NCBI GenBank assembly: GCA_032433765.1
Contig: JAVIAB010000051.1
Span: 83,963,973-84,027,972, forward strand
Reading direction: 5' to 3'
Length of the DNA: 64,000 bases
DNA from: Megaustenia siamemsis
Lineage: Eukaryota; Mollusca; Gastropoda; Stylommatophora; Ariophantidae
The notes beneath the pieces were generated by a model. The model saw only the letters and a list, made by a program, of their open reading frames with translations, made no database searches and was not told the origin of the DNA. A program made the position numbers and the translations under genes. Position 1 is the first letter of the stretch; every line of letters starts with the position of its first letter. This document shows positions 1 to 10,651 of this stretch, piece by piece.

Positions 1-758
1 GGAACCGAATATACTTAAAGCAGAAGTAGAATGGGCATTGAAACAGAATAATAAGAACAAAGCAGCTGGTATAGATGGAATAACAACAGAAATGCTACTA
101 GCTTGTAAGGAAACAGCTATAGATTGGCTTACTATCATATTCAATATGGCTTGTGAAGAAAGAAATGTCCCAGACGACTGGCAAAAAGCTATCATTGTCC
201 CATTTTGGAAGAATAAGGGAAGCAAAAGGGAGTGTGAAATGTACAGAGGAATATCCCTATTGAGTCAAGTTGGTAAAATGTTTGCTAAAATATTAGAGAG
301 GAGAGTAAGATACATAATAGAACCTCAATTAAGTAATAATCAATTCGGATTCAGAAAAGGCAAAAGCTGTACTTATGCTATATTTACATTGAGACAACTA
401 TGTGAAAAACAATAGAATATGACAGAAACCTAAATATAGTGTTTATAGAACAGGAAAAAGCGTTTGATAATGTGGACAGGAACAAACTTTGGCAAACTTT
501 AGAAACCTACGGGGTAGCAGGACAACTACTAGAAAATATAATGGCATTATATAAAAACAGTCAAAGTGCCGTCAGAACATCGGAAGGTCTGTCAGAATGG
601 TTTCAGGTTACAACAGGTGTAAGACAAGGATGTGTCCTCTCACCACTCCTCTTCATCATATATATGGACAAAATAAATCAGGAAACAACCAACAACAAGG
701 ACAAATCAAATAATAACATAGAGGTAGAAAACTACAACATCAATGAGCACAAAGTTTG
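1..758 (+). pseudogene. LINE-A reverse transcriptase fragment, fingers and palm, broken
   Basis: RT domain of an RTE-like non-LTR retrotransposon entering from the left edge. It reads in one frame from about position 38 to a TAG at 413-415 (N-K-A-A-G-I-D-G, V-P-D-D-W, Y-R-G-I-S-L-L and Q-F-G-F-R-K-G are RT fingers motifs). It resumes from about 439 with F-I-E-Q-E-K-A-F-D (motif A) and G-V-R-Q-G-C-V-L-S-P (motif B). The catalytic aspartate normally seen in F-I-D is Glu here (codon 448-450). The related LINE-A at 20874-24255 has Asp at this place. The fragment stops before the F-A-D-D motif, where a 56-bp tandem repeat begins. Family assignment rests on close protein similarity to the 22-24 kb copy. 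It is a dead relic. Confidence 0.9.
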
Positions 759-908
759 CTACACCCGAGCAAGACCACAGTCTGCTCTAGCAAGTCAAGA
801 CGGGCCAGACCTTCCTACACCCGAGCAAGACCACAGTCTGCTCTAGCAAGTCAAGACTGGCCAGTCCTTCCTACACCCGAGCAAGACCACAGTCTGCTCT
901 AGCAAGTT
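759..908. repeat. 56-bp tandem repeat, about 2.7 copies
   Basis: Units begin with ctacacccgagcaagacc at 759, 815 and 871, an exact 56-bp spacing, and are nearly identical. The array starts where the LINE-A RT reading breaks off. Copies differ by only a few bases, so the duplication is young compared with the flanking LINE decay. Confidence 0.93.
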
Positions 909-1218
909 TAAGTGCTGAAGACGGAGGCAACCAGCCAAGCAATCAGGATGTCACGCACTCAAGCCAATGGGAAGTATGTCTATAACTGCGAATCTATGTG
1001 GCACTCGCTCTGTGATGGACACTTAGTCAGGTGCATTGCCGGGCCCTCAGCCTCGAAAGGGCCCAGCCACTATTACTGGATATCCTTCTCAACCACCCCG
1101 TGGAGCCAGGAGACGAGAGAATAGAGCTACTGGCCAATCAAAACTAAGACCATTTAAAATAATGCACTGGAATGCTGAAGGTATCAACAGCAAAAGAGAT
1201 GGATACAGTGAGATATAG
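909..1218 (+). pseudogene. 5' part of an RNase-H-type LINE: end of a leader ORF and start of the endonuclease
   Basis: Around 1140-1205 the sequence encodes L-R-P-F-K-I-M-H-W-N-A-E-G-I, the start of an APE-type endonuclease, where the Asn is a catalytic/metal-site residue. Upstream, one frame carries C-x7-C-x3-H-x3-C near 980-1040, which could be a zinc-knuckle remnant of a gag-like ORF1. That is weak. The reading stops at a TAG at 1216-1218, and a minus-strand LINE starts just after it. The endonuclease start resembles that of the LINE-C copy at 2764. It is too short for a firm family call. Confidence 0.55.
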
Positions 1219-1239
1219 AGTTGAAAAATATTCTCTCCA

Positions 1240-2050
1240 CAAGCAGCAGGGATATTTATAATATGACTTCCAATTGTTATTCCAGGTATGTCCCTTATGT
1301 ATCTTAAAATAATTTCACCATAGATATTAAATAAATCTGGTGACAGTAAACAACCTTGCTTAATACCCTGTTTTTTTTTTGTTGAAATATTTTCAATTGA
1401 TTTCCAGTTCTTATAGCGCTGTTTGTTGCCAGTACATGTTCTTTATTATTCTTAGATCTTAGCTGTCAACGTTTCTTCTAAAATTGTGATTATTTCTTGG
1501 TGCTTTACTTTGTCAAATGCTTTAGGAAATCTATGAAAAATAGGTGTAGATCTGTTTTCAACTCCATGGCTCTTTATACTGAAGATCTTATGATGTATAT
1601 GGTATTGTTCGTACCTTTACCTTCAACAAAACCACACAGTCCGTCACTAATTTCTGGACTGATTTTGTTTCGCACTCTTCGCATGACGATTTTTAGTAAT
1701 ATCTTATGCGATGATCATCGCATTCCATCGCACCAGATTTCTTTAATAGGGCTATGAATATTGATTTGAGTCTGGTATATATCCACTATTATAGATATAA
1801 TTCAATATTTTTTATATTATTTCTATTCCAGAATCACCCATGGCTACAATCTCTTCTTTATTTATAGTATCTGGTCCAGGAGCTTTTCCTGCTTTCATAT
1901 TACGCAAGGCGTTTTCCACTTCATTGTTGAGTTTATCTGGCCCTGCCCTTATCTTTAATATTTACTTCTGTTCGTTCAACATCAGAAAGACCTTTAATTT
2001 ATTCTGTCCAGCTATTCCTTTTGCTTTCTTAAGAATTATTACAACTTAGA
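1240..2050 (-). pseudogene. LINE RT fragment, minus strand (LINE-F class)
   Basis: Reverse-complement reading shows a decayed RT. Fingers motif A-P-G-P-D-T-I lies at about 1894-1867. Motif A (F-I-D-F-..-A-F-D-K, with a frameshift) lies at about 1536-1504. Motif B (Q-G-I-K-Q-G-C-L-L-S-P-D-L-F-N) lies at about 1371-1334. The fragment ends before the Y/F-A-D-D motif, next to the plus-strand LINE start at 1218. The motif style (S-P-D-L-F-N-x-Y-x-E-I-I) is RTE-like and matches the LINE-F copies at 53.8, 56.8 and 59 kb best. Several stops and frameshifts show it is dead. Confidence 0.75.
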
Positions 2051-2469
2051 ACATAAGACGAAGCAAAGAAATGTAATATTTAATTGTCACACACCAAAGA
2101 ATGTATAATACATATCCATGGGACATTTAGTAGCTGTTGCTTTTGTTGTGGATCAAACTCACCTCACACCAGACGAATCCATAGGTGCCACATTATCGCC
2201 CTCAAGAATCTCGACAAGATCGACTGGCTTTTGAATCGAATCCTGTCTCACTGACCCGACGTCAGTACCTTTAGAGCTCGTACCTTTAGAATACTTATTA
2301 ATGTAAAGTACTTCGTCATCTACAGTTTTATCTCTTTAAGGAATTTGCACCGTGTTGTGTTTGCCGCAAGCTGCTTTCACTAGAGTAATTGAGAATCTAA
2401 AGGGAGCGAAATTGTGTGTACGAAATTTTTGTGTGCTACGTCATCGTAATGATGGTGACGGTCTAATCA
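2051..2469. other. Unassigned non-coding stretch
   Basis: Nothing recognisable on either strand: no long ORF, tandem repeat or tRNA-like promoter. It separates two LINE relics and may include decayed LINE-C 5' UTR towards its right end. Confidence 0.5.
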
Positions 2470-2763
2470 CCAACTAATTACACCATCAAGCTTGGGAAGA
2501 TGGTGCTCGTAGGCCTGGGAGCGCCGACCATCTAAGGGCAGAATCTCCCTACAGAAAAGACAATCTGCTGCCTTGCAGGAAGATTGGGGACAATCAAAGG
2601 CTAAGGAAAGCAAACCTGAATAAAATGCTGGCTGAAATTGGATGCACTGGGCCTCTGGCGCAAAACACAGTGCAACGTTTTAACGAGTAATCAATCAGAC
2701 TGGATCTAACAGACTCTAATTATGATAGAAATTACCACTGACCGGAAAGGCTTCAAGAAACAG

Positions 2764-3643
2764 CTGAATATAATACACTGGAATTTCTGAGGGCATATAC
2801 CACAAAATACAAGCTCTAACAATCAGACTAGCAGAGGAGGAGATAGATGTTGCCTATATCCAGGAAACTCATCTTAATCCTCAGCACAGATTTCTGATCA
2901 GGGGCTACCAAACATTTAGACAAGACAGGGAAGGTCACAAGGGTGGAATTCTTATACTTATTAAAAATTCCATCGCAGCAAAACTGATAGATGTAGTCAC
3001 AGAGAGGCAGAGATCATTGGTACAGACCTATACGTTAACTCCGCTAGTATAAGGATATTTAATATATACTGTCCAAATGACAAATTACTGAAGCTGGAGA
3101 CAATGGAAAAAACACCATCAAAGTGTCTGGTAGTAGGAGACCTTAACAGCCACTCTGAAAGATGGGGATATAAGGAGTCCAATGTTCGAGGTGAAGAAGT
3201 GGAAGAATGGGAAATAGACAACAATCTATTCCTCATAATCTCTAGGGAGGACCCCCCAACCTTCTACTCAAGAAGATGGAAAACAACTTCCACTCCCGAC
3301 CTAGCATTTGCAACTGGAGACATATCTATCAAAATAACCAGAAAAGTGCTGAACCAACTTGGAGATAGTGACCATAGACCTGTCAAACTTTCAGTGGCTC
3401 TTGCTCACAAACAGGAGTTGCAAATACCTCTTTTCCGCTGGAACTATAAGAGAGCAGATTGGGTAAAGTTTGCAAGGCTCACGGATGCATATACTGCGCC
3501 TATCAACATCCACGAAAAGAAGGTCAATAATATGATAGAGCGGTTAACAAATGGCATCCTGAGAGCTGCTAAAGATTCCATTCCTAGAGGAGCAACAAGA
3601 AACTACAAGCCATACTGGAGCAAGGAAATACAAAGAGCCAGTG
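2764..3643 (+). pseudogene. LINE-C APE-type endonuclease domain
   Basis: This domain nicks target DNA to prime reverse transcription in non-LTR elements. Visible motifs, in order, are N-I-I-H-W-N at 2764, I-Q-E-T-H-L near 2860 (metal-binding Glu), G-G-I-L-I-L-I-K near 2943, G-D-L-N-S-H-S near 3130 (Asp and Asn of the active site), T-P-D-L-A-F-A near 3290 and S-D-H-R-P-V near 3370 (terminal Asp-His pair). The catalytic residues are all present, but the frame is broken near 2781 and 3005. The longest open stretch is 3103-3657. The domain runs into the foreign insertion at about 3643. Confidence 0.88.
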
Positions 3644-3710
3644 GTATGGTGTGCTAAACACTCCAAAGTATGATGACAGCTTTACAAGGAAGGAACACAA
3701 CACAGTACTG

Positions 3711-3736
3711 ACGTTTCGGCCTGTGGCCTTCTTCAG
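3711..3736 (-). other. Hammerhead-ribozyme-like core motif, copy 1
   Basis: The minus strand reads ctgaagaaggccacaggccg followed by aaacgt. This is a CUGANGA box, a short self-complementary stem (GGCC-aca-GGCC) and a GAAAC box, the layout of a hammerhead core with stem II between the boxes. An extra A follows CUGANGA, and no convincing stem I or III was found, so catalytic activity is doubtful. The second copy at 45654 keeps both boxes while its stem sequence differs. Confidence 0.35.
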
Positions 3737-3954
3737 AATACAAGGACAACGACAACAAACGGTGAAGCACAATTATCTATAACTACATGTTAGATGATTG
3801 ATCAAGTGGAGGATTAGGAAAGTAGGATATAGAAAAAAGAAAGGAGAGAGAAATTAATACTACATGATGATGATGATGATGACGAGGAGAGGTAGGATGG
3901 GCGTCAAGATATATAAAATGGAAAACGAGAAAGAGAAAAAGAAATGAATGTATC

Positions 3955-4038
3955 ATAAAATGTACTTAGCTTCGAGCAGCGAGTCCGTCCTAATGTATCA
4001 TAAAATGTACTCGCTGCTCGAAGCTAAGTACATTTTAT
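3955..4038. repeat. Perfect 30-bp inverted repeat with extra partial arms
   Basis: Arm 3955-3984 is the exact reverse complement of 4009-4038, with a 24-nt loop. A further partial copy of the right arm (actcgctgctcgaagct) follows at 4042-4058. The left-arm start (atgtatcataaaatgtac) recurs as a direct repeat at 3993-4010. The transcript would fold into a strong hairpin. It lies at the right edge of the element inserted in LINE-C. Confidence 0.95.
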
Positions 4039-4060
4039 CGGACTCGCTGCTCGAAGCTAT

Positions 4061-5740
4061 GGGGGCTGCAAATCTACTGATAGAGACTTACAAAAACATT
4101 AGTAGAATAAACATTCCAATATACAAACAGAATGCTGCAAGGCGGGAAAACCAAGATGAAAAACACACGCCTTTAGCACCAGAAGAGCATCAGACAACTA
4201 TCTTTACCCCAACTGAATTAGATGTTGCCCTCAAAGGATTGAAGCTCAATAGTTCCCCTGGTAAAGATGGAATCTCCAACGAAATGCTCTTAAATCTGGG
4301 ACAGAAAGCCAACAGCTAGCTTCTAAGGATAATAAATGCTAGCTGTAAGAGAGGTCATGTGCCGACAATCTGGAAAGAAGCTATTATGGTGCCTATCCTT
4401 AAGTGTGGAAAAGACCCACTAGACCCAAGTAGCTATAGACCAATTAGCCTACTGAGCTGCCTGAGTAAACTCATGGAAAGGCTGGTTAACAGAAGACTTA
4501 TGTGGCATTTGGAGACAAAACAACCATCGTACCACAACAAAGTGGCTTCCGTCAGCACAGATGAACTGAAGATCTGGTCACCTACATTGCACAATAAATA
4601 GAGGATGCTCTACAAGAAAAGAAACACACACTGGCAGTGTGGGTCGACATGGAGAAGGCTTTTGACAAGTTTGGCGAGAGGGTTTAAAGAACAAGCTTTT
4701 TAGACTTGGCATCCAGGGTCGTTTATTCAATTGGGTCTCTCAATACCTTCAGGATAGAACGGCCAGAGTACAAGTACAAAGTCAACTAAGTAAGAAGGTC
4801 TCTACCGAACAAGGTGTTCTCAAGGCGGAGTCTTGTCCCCAACACTCTTTTTAATTTTCATAAATGACATCGAAAAGGACATTCCACCCAGAATACACTC
4901 AGCAATATACGCTGATGATCTGGCGTTATGGGCTCGCGAGGAAAGTATGTCGGTGGCTGGATCCAGGATGCAAGATGCCCTAGATGAACTTGAAAAATGG
5001 ACGAACACCTGGTTCTTACCAATAAACGAAAAAAACTACATATACCATTTTCAGCCTTTCAAGAAACACATTCTCTGCAAACTTAAAGATAAAAGACCAT
5101 ACACTCCCTGTTGACCAAAACCCAACAAATCTTGGTGTCACCATGAATCGCAGAATGACTTGGAAAAATCAGATAGACAGAGCAAGGAAAAAATCCAGAA
5201 AACGAACAAATATTATGAAGAAATTGGCAGGAACGGACTGGGGGGCAGACATCAATATTTTGAAAAGACTATACGTAGGAAGAGTCAGACCACTTCTAGA
5301 GTATGGAGTCACAGCCTGGGCTATGGCTTCCAAATCACACCTTAGCAAAATTAACATAATACAGAACCAAGCTGCCAGTATCATCACTGGTGCTATGAAA
5401 TCTACACCTATCAAGACTCTAGAAACAGTAACAGGTTTACACCCCTTAGGTGACAGACGGGTCACTAAAGTATTGCAATAAGCGGAGAAATATAGAAGGC
5501 TCCTTGGCCACCCTATGCACCAAAGAATAACTGGTTTCGGAATTGTACGACTAAAGAGGAACAACTTCGCTGCAATTGCCAATGAACTAACTACTAGAGA
5601 CCCAGTACTTTCCCAAACAATATCGAAACCCTTGGGCCCATCTGATATGTCTCCTCATGGAAAGCATAAAATACCAGAACTTAAGGAAAATATAACAGGA
5701 ATCATGAAAAAAGGCACCCAATCAGACACAGAAAGAAAAC
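4061..5740 (+). pseudogene. LINE-C reverse transcriptase domain, multiply frame-broken
   Basis: Fingers S-P-G-K-D-G-I-S-N-E-M-L lies near 4250-4290, followed by an in-frame TAG at 4317-4319. Y-R-P-I-S-L-L-S lies near 4435. Motif A, V-D-M-E-K-A-F-D-K, lies near 4645. The Q-G-V-L-.-G-G-V-L-S-P-T-L-F motif B straddles a frameshift near 4820. The catalytic Y-A-D-D is intact at 4908-4919. The thumb/connection part is in another frame at 5143-5481 (R-P-L-L-E-Y-G-V-T-A-W). The catalytic residues survive, but the ORF is split into at least five pieces. RT of this type copies LINE RNA at the nicked target. Confidence 0.88.
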
Positions 5741-5783
5741 ACGTAACATAAAAACACATACACGATACCTACCTACGGGACTC

Positions 5784-6275
5784 TTGGTCCCACATTGGTC
5801 CCACATATACACAGATGGCTCTGCTATAAATGCCACCAGAAATGGAGGGGGAGGTGTGTTCTTGACGCTGAATAATCAGGACGAGGTCACCAAGTCAATA
5901 GATACTGGAAAATTCTCAAACAACGTTAAAGCAGAAACTGAGGCCATCAGAGATGCTGCAACACTGGCTACTCAACACAAAAATAACATGCACAATAAAT
6001 TGGTGATTCTGACTGATGCATTGTCAGTATTATCAGCTCTAAAAAGCCCCAAGAACAATGAACTAGATGACTTGAGAACAACCCTGGACCAACTATGCAA
6101 TAACTTCCAAAGAGTAGTCATTCAGTGGATACCATCACACTGTAATATACACGTGAACGAACGCGCAGACAAATTAACTAAAGAGGGAGGGAGATTACCA
6201 CAAGAGAACCATCCGCTCAGCTATGATGAAGCCAGATCCACCCTAAAGGATCAGTTCCATGAAAAATGGAAATGA
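5784..6275 (+). pseudogene. LINE-C RNase H domain
   Basis: A 163-residue open segment with the RNase H fold signature: I-Y-T-D-G-S at about residue 8 (first catalytic Asp), K-A-E-T-E-A-I near residue 50 (Glu), L-T-D-A-L-S-V near residue 76 (Asp), then I-P-S-H-C-N-I and N-E-R-A-D-K-L near residues 116-130 (His and final Asp). All four acidic positions are present. The domain degrades RNA in the RNA:DNA hybrid during retrotransposition. It is the only LINE-C domain still in one frame, probably by chance. It ends at a TGA, and C-terminal similarity continues out of frame to about 6480. Confidence 0.87.
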
Positions 6276-6609
6276 GAACACCCAAAGCATAACGAGAGTG
6301 ACGGATACCACCAACTATCAAGGAGGGATCAAGTCATCATACTTCGCCTACGCACTGGCCACAATAGAATGAGAAATCACATGTTCACCAAATTCAAAAT
6401 AGGTACAACCAGCCTGTGCCACTGTACACTGGACAATATGAGAACAAAACATGTTCTACAGGATTGCCCCAGTACACAGACCTGAGAATAGCAATGTGGC
6501 CCACGCCCACCTCCCTGGAAGAGAAACTATATGGGGCAATCGATTCGCTTAAACAGACAGCAGACTTCATGAGAGAGCCTGGAATCCTACTCTGATTGAG
6601 TCTTGATCG

Positions 6610-6631
6610 CAGAGAGAGAGAGAGAGAGAGA
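6610..6631. repeat. (GA)n microsatellite
   Basis: Eleven GA dinucleotides directly after the presumed LINE-C 3' end. A longer GA tract follows at 6821-6856. Confidence 0.95.
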
Positions 6632-6817
6632 TTACTCAGCCTCGATCTCAATCGACACTTGGTTTAATTCTGTGTCAAGTGAACGACGACAAGGAATATC
6701 ACTATATAATATAAACATATGTACCGTGGATCAGTTGTATACTTTGAAAAGTGCTACCAGCCCGGCGCAGCAAAAATGCTGTGGATACTGCAAATTGTGA
6801 GACAAAAGAGAGAAAAG

Positions 6818-6820
<3 letters not shown>

Positions 6821-6856
<36 letters not shown>
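6821..6856. repeat. (GA)n microsatellite
   Basis: About 18 GA units preceded by a purine-rich run. The 190 bases between the two GA tracts carry no recognisable gene. Confidence 0.95.
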
Positions 6857-6858
<2 letters not shown>

Positions 6859-6859
6859 A

Positions 6860-8285
6860 ATGACGTCATTTGAAAGCGATCTACACCTCGCAAGTCAAAA
6901 TCCAGTAAAATATAAACTTCGTGGACAGGTCAACAGCCAGTATATCCATGCCCTCTCTGTAACACACAAACACACCACACTATCATGCCCATCATATGAT
7001 TCACTTTCACAATGAATTATGACATCGTGTACTTCTTTAAAACAAACAATACAACATCATCTAACACGCTAATTAAAATTAAGATAACTAACCAAAATCA
7101 CATTTGAAAACGGTATCAACAATAATTTATATATCATATAATTACGAGACTCACTCATTAAAATGTAATGTCCCTCGGTAGAGCATCAGTTAGTGAATTT
7201 GTCTACTGAAGACAAGAGGTCGCGTTTGATCCCTATTGACGGCTTCTAGGTTCACCGAGTATTAAATGGAAAGGTGTCATGTATTTTTTTTCATGGAAAG
7301 GAAAGATAGGATTTGCTTAATGCTGATCGCACAACAAAGAGCGTGTGAATTGTTAAAACATGACGAGCACTAACCTCTACATTTCCTATATATATAGCAG
7401 GCTTTGAATGGGCTCTTTCTTCTTTTATCAAAACTATTTCACGTTTGAACGTCCTATGTCATTTTATATCATTTACTAAAAAAAACATCATCAAGGTTTT
7501 TGTGTTCATTTTTTTATACTGCAGAAGTAGCATAACCTATATTACTGTCAAGTCGGCCGGAGAATAAAGTTGCGTATCACAAAAGACTCCACAAGACATC
7601 TCTTCAAATTACGGTTAAGGTGCATAATTATGTTTTGATTGACAGTCATTTTCGGGGACGCTTTTATTGAAACTGCACATTTTTTGTTTATTGAGCTGTC
7701 AGCAAATCTACGGGGCTGTCACCAGCCCGCTGAGCCATTTGTTCTGCTAAAGGACACGTGAATTGTTCTCTCTCTCATCTAACTTGTGGTTATCTGAAGA
7801 TTTTCAACGCCAAGGAAAGCGGGCACTCTTTCAGTTGTCACAAGATCCATCTGTAACAGCATGAGGAGAAATTGTTTAAAATATAAAAGCATTCAGTAGG
7901 ACATATTTAGCTGCTGCAAGATGTGGTTTTGGAGTGGCAGTTAAACTGCGCTGACTTTGAGTGTTCATGTGACAGAGAATCAAAATAAATGTCCACAATT
8001 TTAAAACAAATTCTTCGCCGTCGACAGCCAATAGAAAAATATTTTATACAGTAACTAAGTTTGTTATGTTTATTAATACGTCACAAAGCATTTTGATGGA
8101 CTGATGGAATGGATGGTTAGCATTATGTCATCTTGCAATTACTCTTCTTGTTTGGGAAATATTTTCTTATTTTGATGTATTTTTTCTGGATTATATTCTT
8201 CCTGTTTCATTATGATTGTGGGCGTTAATTGTCGGAACTCCTTATTTTCGTGTTCAAACATCTAAACACATGTCATCAAAGCAGA
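6860..8285. other. Unassigned AT-rich stretch, apart from one SINE relic
   Basis: No ORF longer than shadows and no tandem array. The only recognisable part is the SINE relic at 7171-7275. Confidence 0.5.
7171..7275 (+). mobile_element. Diverged tRNA-headed SINE relic (SINE-1 family)
   Basis: An A-box-like ggtagagcatcagttag lies near 7177 and a B-box-like cgtttgatccc near 7223. They are followed by gacggcttctaggttcacc and attaaatgg, which align with the same parts of the complete SINE-1 copies at 18071 and 43456. The 3' body is missing or too diverged to follow. Confidence 0.65.
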
Positions 8286-8287
8286 AA

Positions 8288-8456
8288 AGAAAACATCACA
8301 GTGTTAGAGTGATGTGCATGAAATTGTTGGTTGTTCGGACAGAAAACATCACAGTGCTGGAGTGATGTGCATGAAATTGTTGGTTGTTCGGACAGAAAAC
8401 ATCACAGTGCTGGAGTGATGTGCTTGCAACTGTTGGTTGTTCGGACAGAAAACATG
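8288..8456. repeat. 53-bp tandem repeat, about 3.2 copies
   Basis: agaaaacatcacagtg starts at 8288, 8341 and 8394, and a partial copy starts at 8447: an exact 53-bp period. Units are over 90% identical. It lies 80 bp beyond the 3' end of the minus-strand LINE-B copy and is not obviously derived from it. Confidence 0.93.
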
Positions 8457-8714
8457 AGCAATAAATAAGACACCAGTAAGGAAAGTTAAAAAGATGCAAG
8501 TGTATATTCCTAGATTTGTGAACCAATCATGATCATCGAGTGCCGTCTCCGCAACGAAGGTTGGCTACCATGGAGCGCCATTCTTCTCTGCCTCTTGCTT
8601 TGATGGTGCAGGTTGTCATAGGCTGATTTGTCCATCTTTTGATGTTACTCGTCCATGTTAGTCATGGTCTGCCTCTGCCTCTTTTACCTTGTATTTTCCC
8701 CTCCAGGATTACTT

Positions 8715-10323
8715 TTAGTAGGCTGTTGTATCTTTTAACATGGCCCCAAATCGCATTTGTCTTGTTTGAATTGTGCTCAGTAGTTCTCTTTTCATTTTTA
8801 GTTGTTTTAAGACTTCATCGTTTGTTTTCTTTTCCTTCCATCCAATTCTACCTATTCTTCTATATATGCACACTTCAAAGGCTTCAATTCTCTGTTCTGT
8901 TTTCTTGTCTAATGTCAATGTTTCTGCACCATATAGGAATATTGAGAAGATAAAACATTTTGCTATTCTTAGTTTTAGCCCTGGTGTTATTTTTTTTTAT
9001 GTTAGTATGTCCTTCATGACATTAAAATTACTTTTTGCCATTCCTATTCTTTTGTTTATTTCAGTTGTACATTTTCCATCACTGGTTATAGTATGTCCAA
9101 GGTAGTTGTAGTTCTGAACTGTCTCCAGGTCTATTCCTTCTATTTTGATATCCACTTGTGGGTTTTGAGTATTTCCTTTGTTTATGATCTTAGGTTTAGT
9201 CTTTTTGATATTCATATCTGGTCCATATTTCTTGCATATCGTGTTTATCTCATTAAGTAATTGTTGTAGGTCTTTAGGATTTTCTGCTAGTAGGAGAGTA
9301 TCGTCAGCATATCTTAGGTTATAGATTATCATTCCATTAATTTGTAGGCATGGTATCTCTATGATGTTTTTAAAGATTTGCTCAGTGTATAGATTGAACA
9401 AGCTTGGTGACAGGATGCATCCCTGTCTTACTCCTCTTTTTATATCAATGGGTGTAGAGTTCTCTTTGTTATATTTTATTATTGCTGTTTGCTCCCTGTA
9501 TAGATTACATATTAGTCGTATGCCCATATCATCTAGATGTATCTCTTTTAGGCATTCTATAAGTTGTTTGTGGTGTACTCTATCAAAAGCTTTGGTGTAG
9601 TCTATGAAGCAGGCATATTTTGGTTTTTTTACTTCTGTGTATTTTTCGATTAACGTTCTCAATCTCATGGAAAATATGGCTTCTTTTCCCCGCTATTTTT
9701 CCTAAATCCAAAATGCTGCTCATCTAATTCAGTATTGATTTTATTCTGAATCCTTCATTGCATTACTTTTAGCAAGATTTTTGTAACATGGCTCATTAGG
9801 CTTATTGTTCCAAAGTCACTGCATTCAACTGCATCATTCTTTTTAGGCAATGCAATGAAAGTTGACGTTTTTAGTTTATTTGGTATATATCTTGTGTGGT
9901 ATATGTCGTTGCATATGTCTGTAATCACTTCAATGCCAAAATCTTCTAGTGCCTGCCAGTATCATTTCTATCTGTATGCTGTCAGGCCCTGCTGATTTTC
10001 CCTTTTTCATTGTTTTTATAGCTTTTTCCACCTCAAATTTTAAGATTTTATAGCCTGATGTACATTTTATAACTGGTTTCTTGTCCCTTTGATCATGAAA
10101 TAGTTCTGTTATATATTCCTGCGATCTATCTATAATATCTTTATTGTCTGTTAGCATTTTTCCTTTTTTTGTCTGCAATGCATCCACCTTCTGTGGCTTT
10201 TTCATTTTTATTAGTCATTCTCTTTATTTCTGTGTGTATTCCTCTTAAGTCTTGTTTGCTTTCCATAGTTTCTATTTCTATACATTTTTGGCTGAGCCAG
10301 TCTTCTTTTGCCTTTTTGCACAT
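8715..10323 (-). pseudogene. LINE-B copy 1 reverse transcriptase
   Basis: The best open piece is 9668-8997 (223 codons). It carries C-F-I-D-Y-T-K-A-F-D-R-V (motif A), G-V-R-Q-G-C-I-L-S-P-S-L-F-N (motif B) and L-R-Y-A-D-D-T-L-L-L (catalytic motif C), then Y-L-G-H-T-I-T-S-D-G-K-C before the thumb. Fingers sequence (G-K-S-A-G-P-D-S-I-Q-I-E-M) is at 10030-9965 in a second frame, and the linker K-K-A-K-E-D-W-L-S-Q-K is at 10323-10290. Catalytic residues are intact, but frameshifts near 9930 and 8990 and between other pieces inactivate it. Confidence 0.9.
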
Positions 10324-10651
10324 TTTGCGTATTTCATTATCTATTTTATTGTATTGGGCAGTGTTCTTCGCTTGTCTCCTTTCTTCCCTTTTTTCTAAGA
10401 TTGTGTTAGTTATCCATTTTTGTTTTTTGTTCTTTTCTCTTTTGGGTAAAGCAGGTTTCTTGTATGCTTTTCTTTATGCTTTGCCATTTGGTTGGTACTT
10501 TTACATCAGGATTTTCTCTTCTGTATTGTTCAATTCCTTCTTCTAGCAGCTTCTGGTATGTGTTCTTTACTTGTATTGTATAGGGATCTTTAATATCTTT
10601 TTGATTTAAAGCTGTTATATCTAGTGGATTTTTTGGTGAATTAGACTTTTG

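Larger units (their letters stand above)
3644..4060. mobile_element. Insertion in LINE-C with hammerhead-like motif and long inverted repeat
   Basis: LINE-C protein similarity stops after K-E-I-Q-R-A-S (about 3643) and resumes near 4061, so roughly 0.4 kb is foreign. The insert holds a motif seen again at 45654 (c-t-g-a-N-g-a ... g-a-a-a-c-g, here on the minus strand at 3711-3736), an (ATG)n run at 3863-3885 and a 30-bp inverted repeat near its right end. It could be a Penelope-like terminal segment or a SINE-like element. No coding capacity is visible and no clear target duplication was found. Confidence 0.55.
2470..6605 (+). mobile_element. LINE-C: nearly full-length RNase-H-bearing LINE, frame-broken and interrupted
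   Basis: The order of domains on the plus strand is APE endonuclease (2764-3643), an inserted element (3644-4060), RT (4061-5740), RNase H (5784-6200) and a C-terminal tail with a short Cys/His cluster (6410-6480). An RNase H domain after the RT is the hallmark of the I superfamily (I, Ingi, LOA and relatives). At least six frameshifts or stops occur, so it cannot make protein. A leucine/lysine-rich stretch before the endonuclease (2580-2690) could be the end of a leader ORF. The 3' end is placed just before the GA microsatellite at 6610, because protein similarity fades there. Without the insert the element is about 3.7 kb. Confidence 0.85.

Noticed and set aside
5169..5582. 137-codon minus-strand frame
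   Set aside because: Antisense shadow of the LINE-C thumb region.
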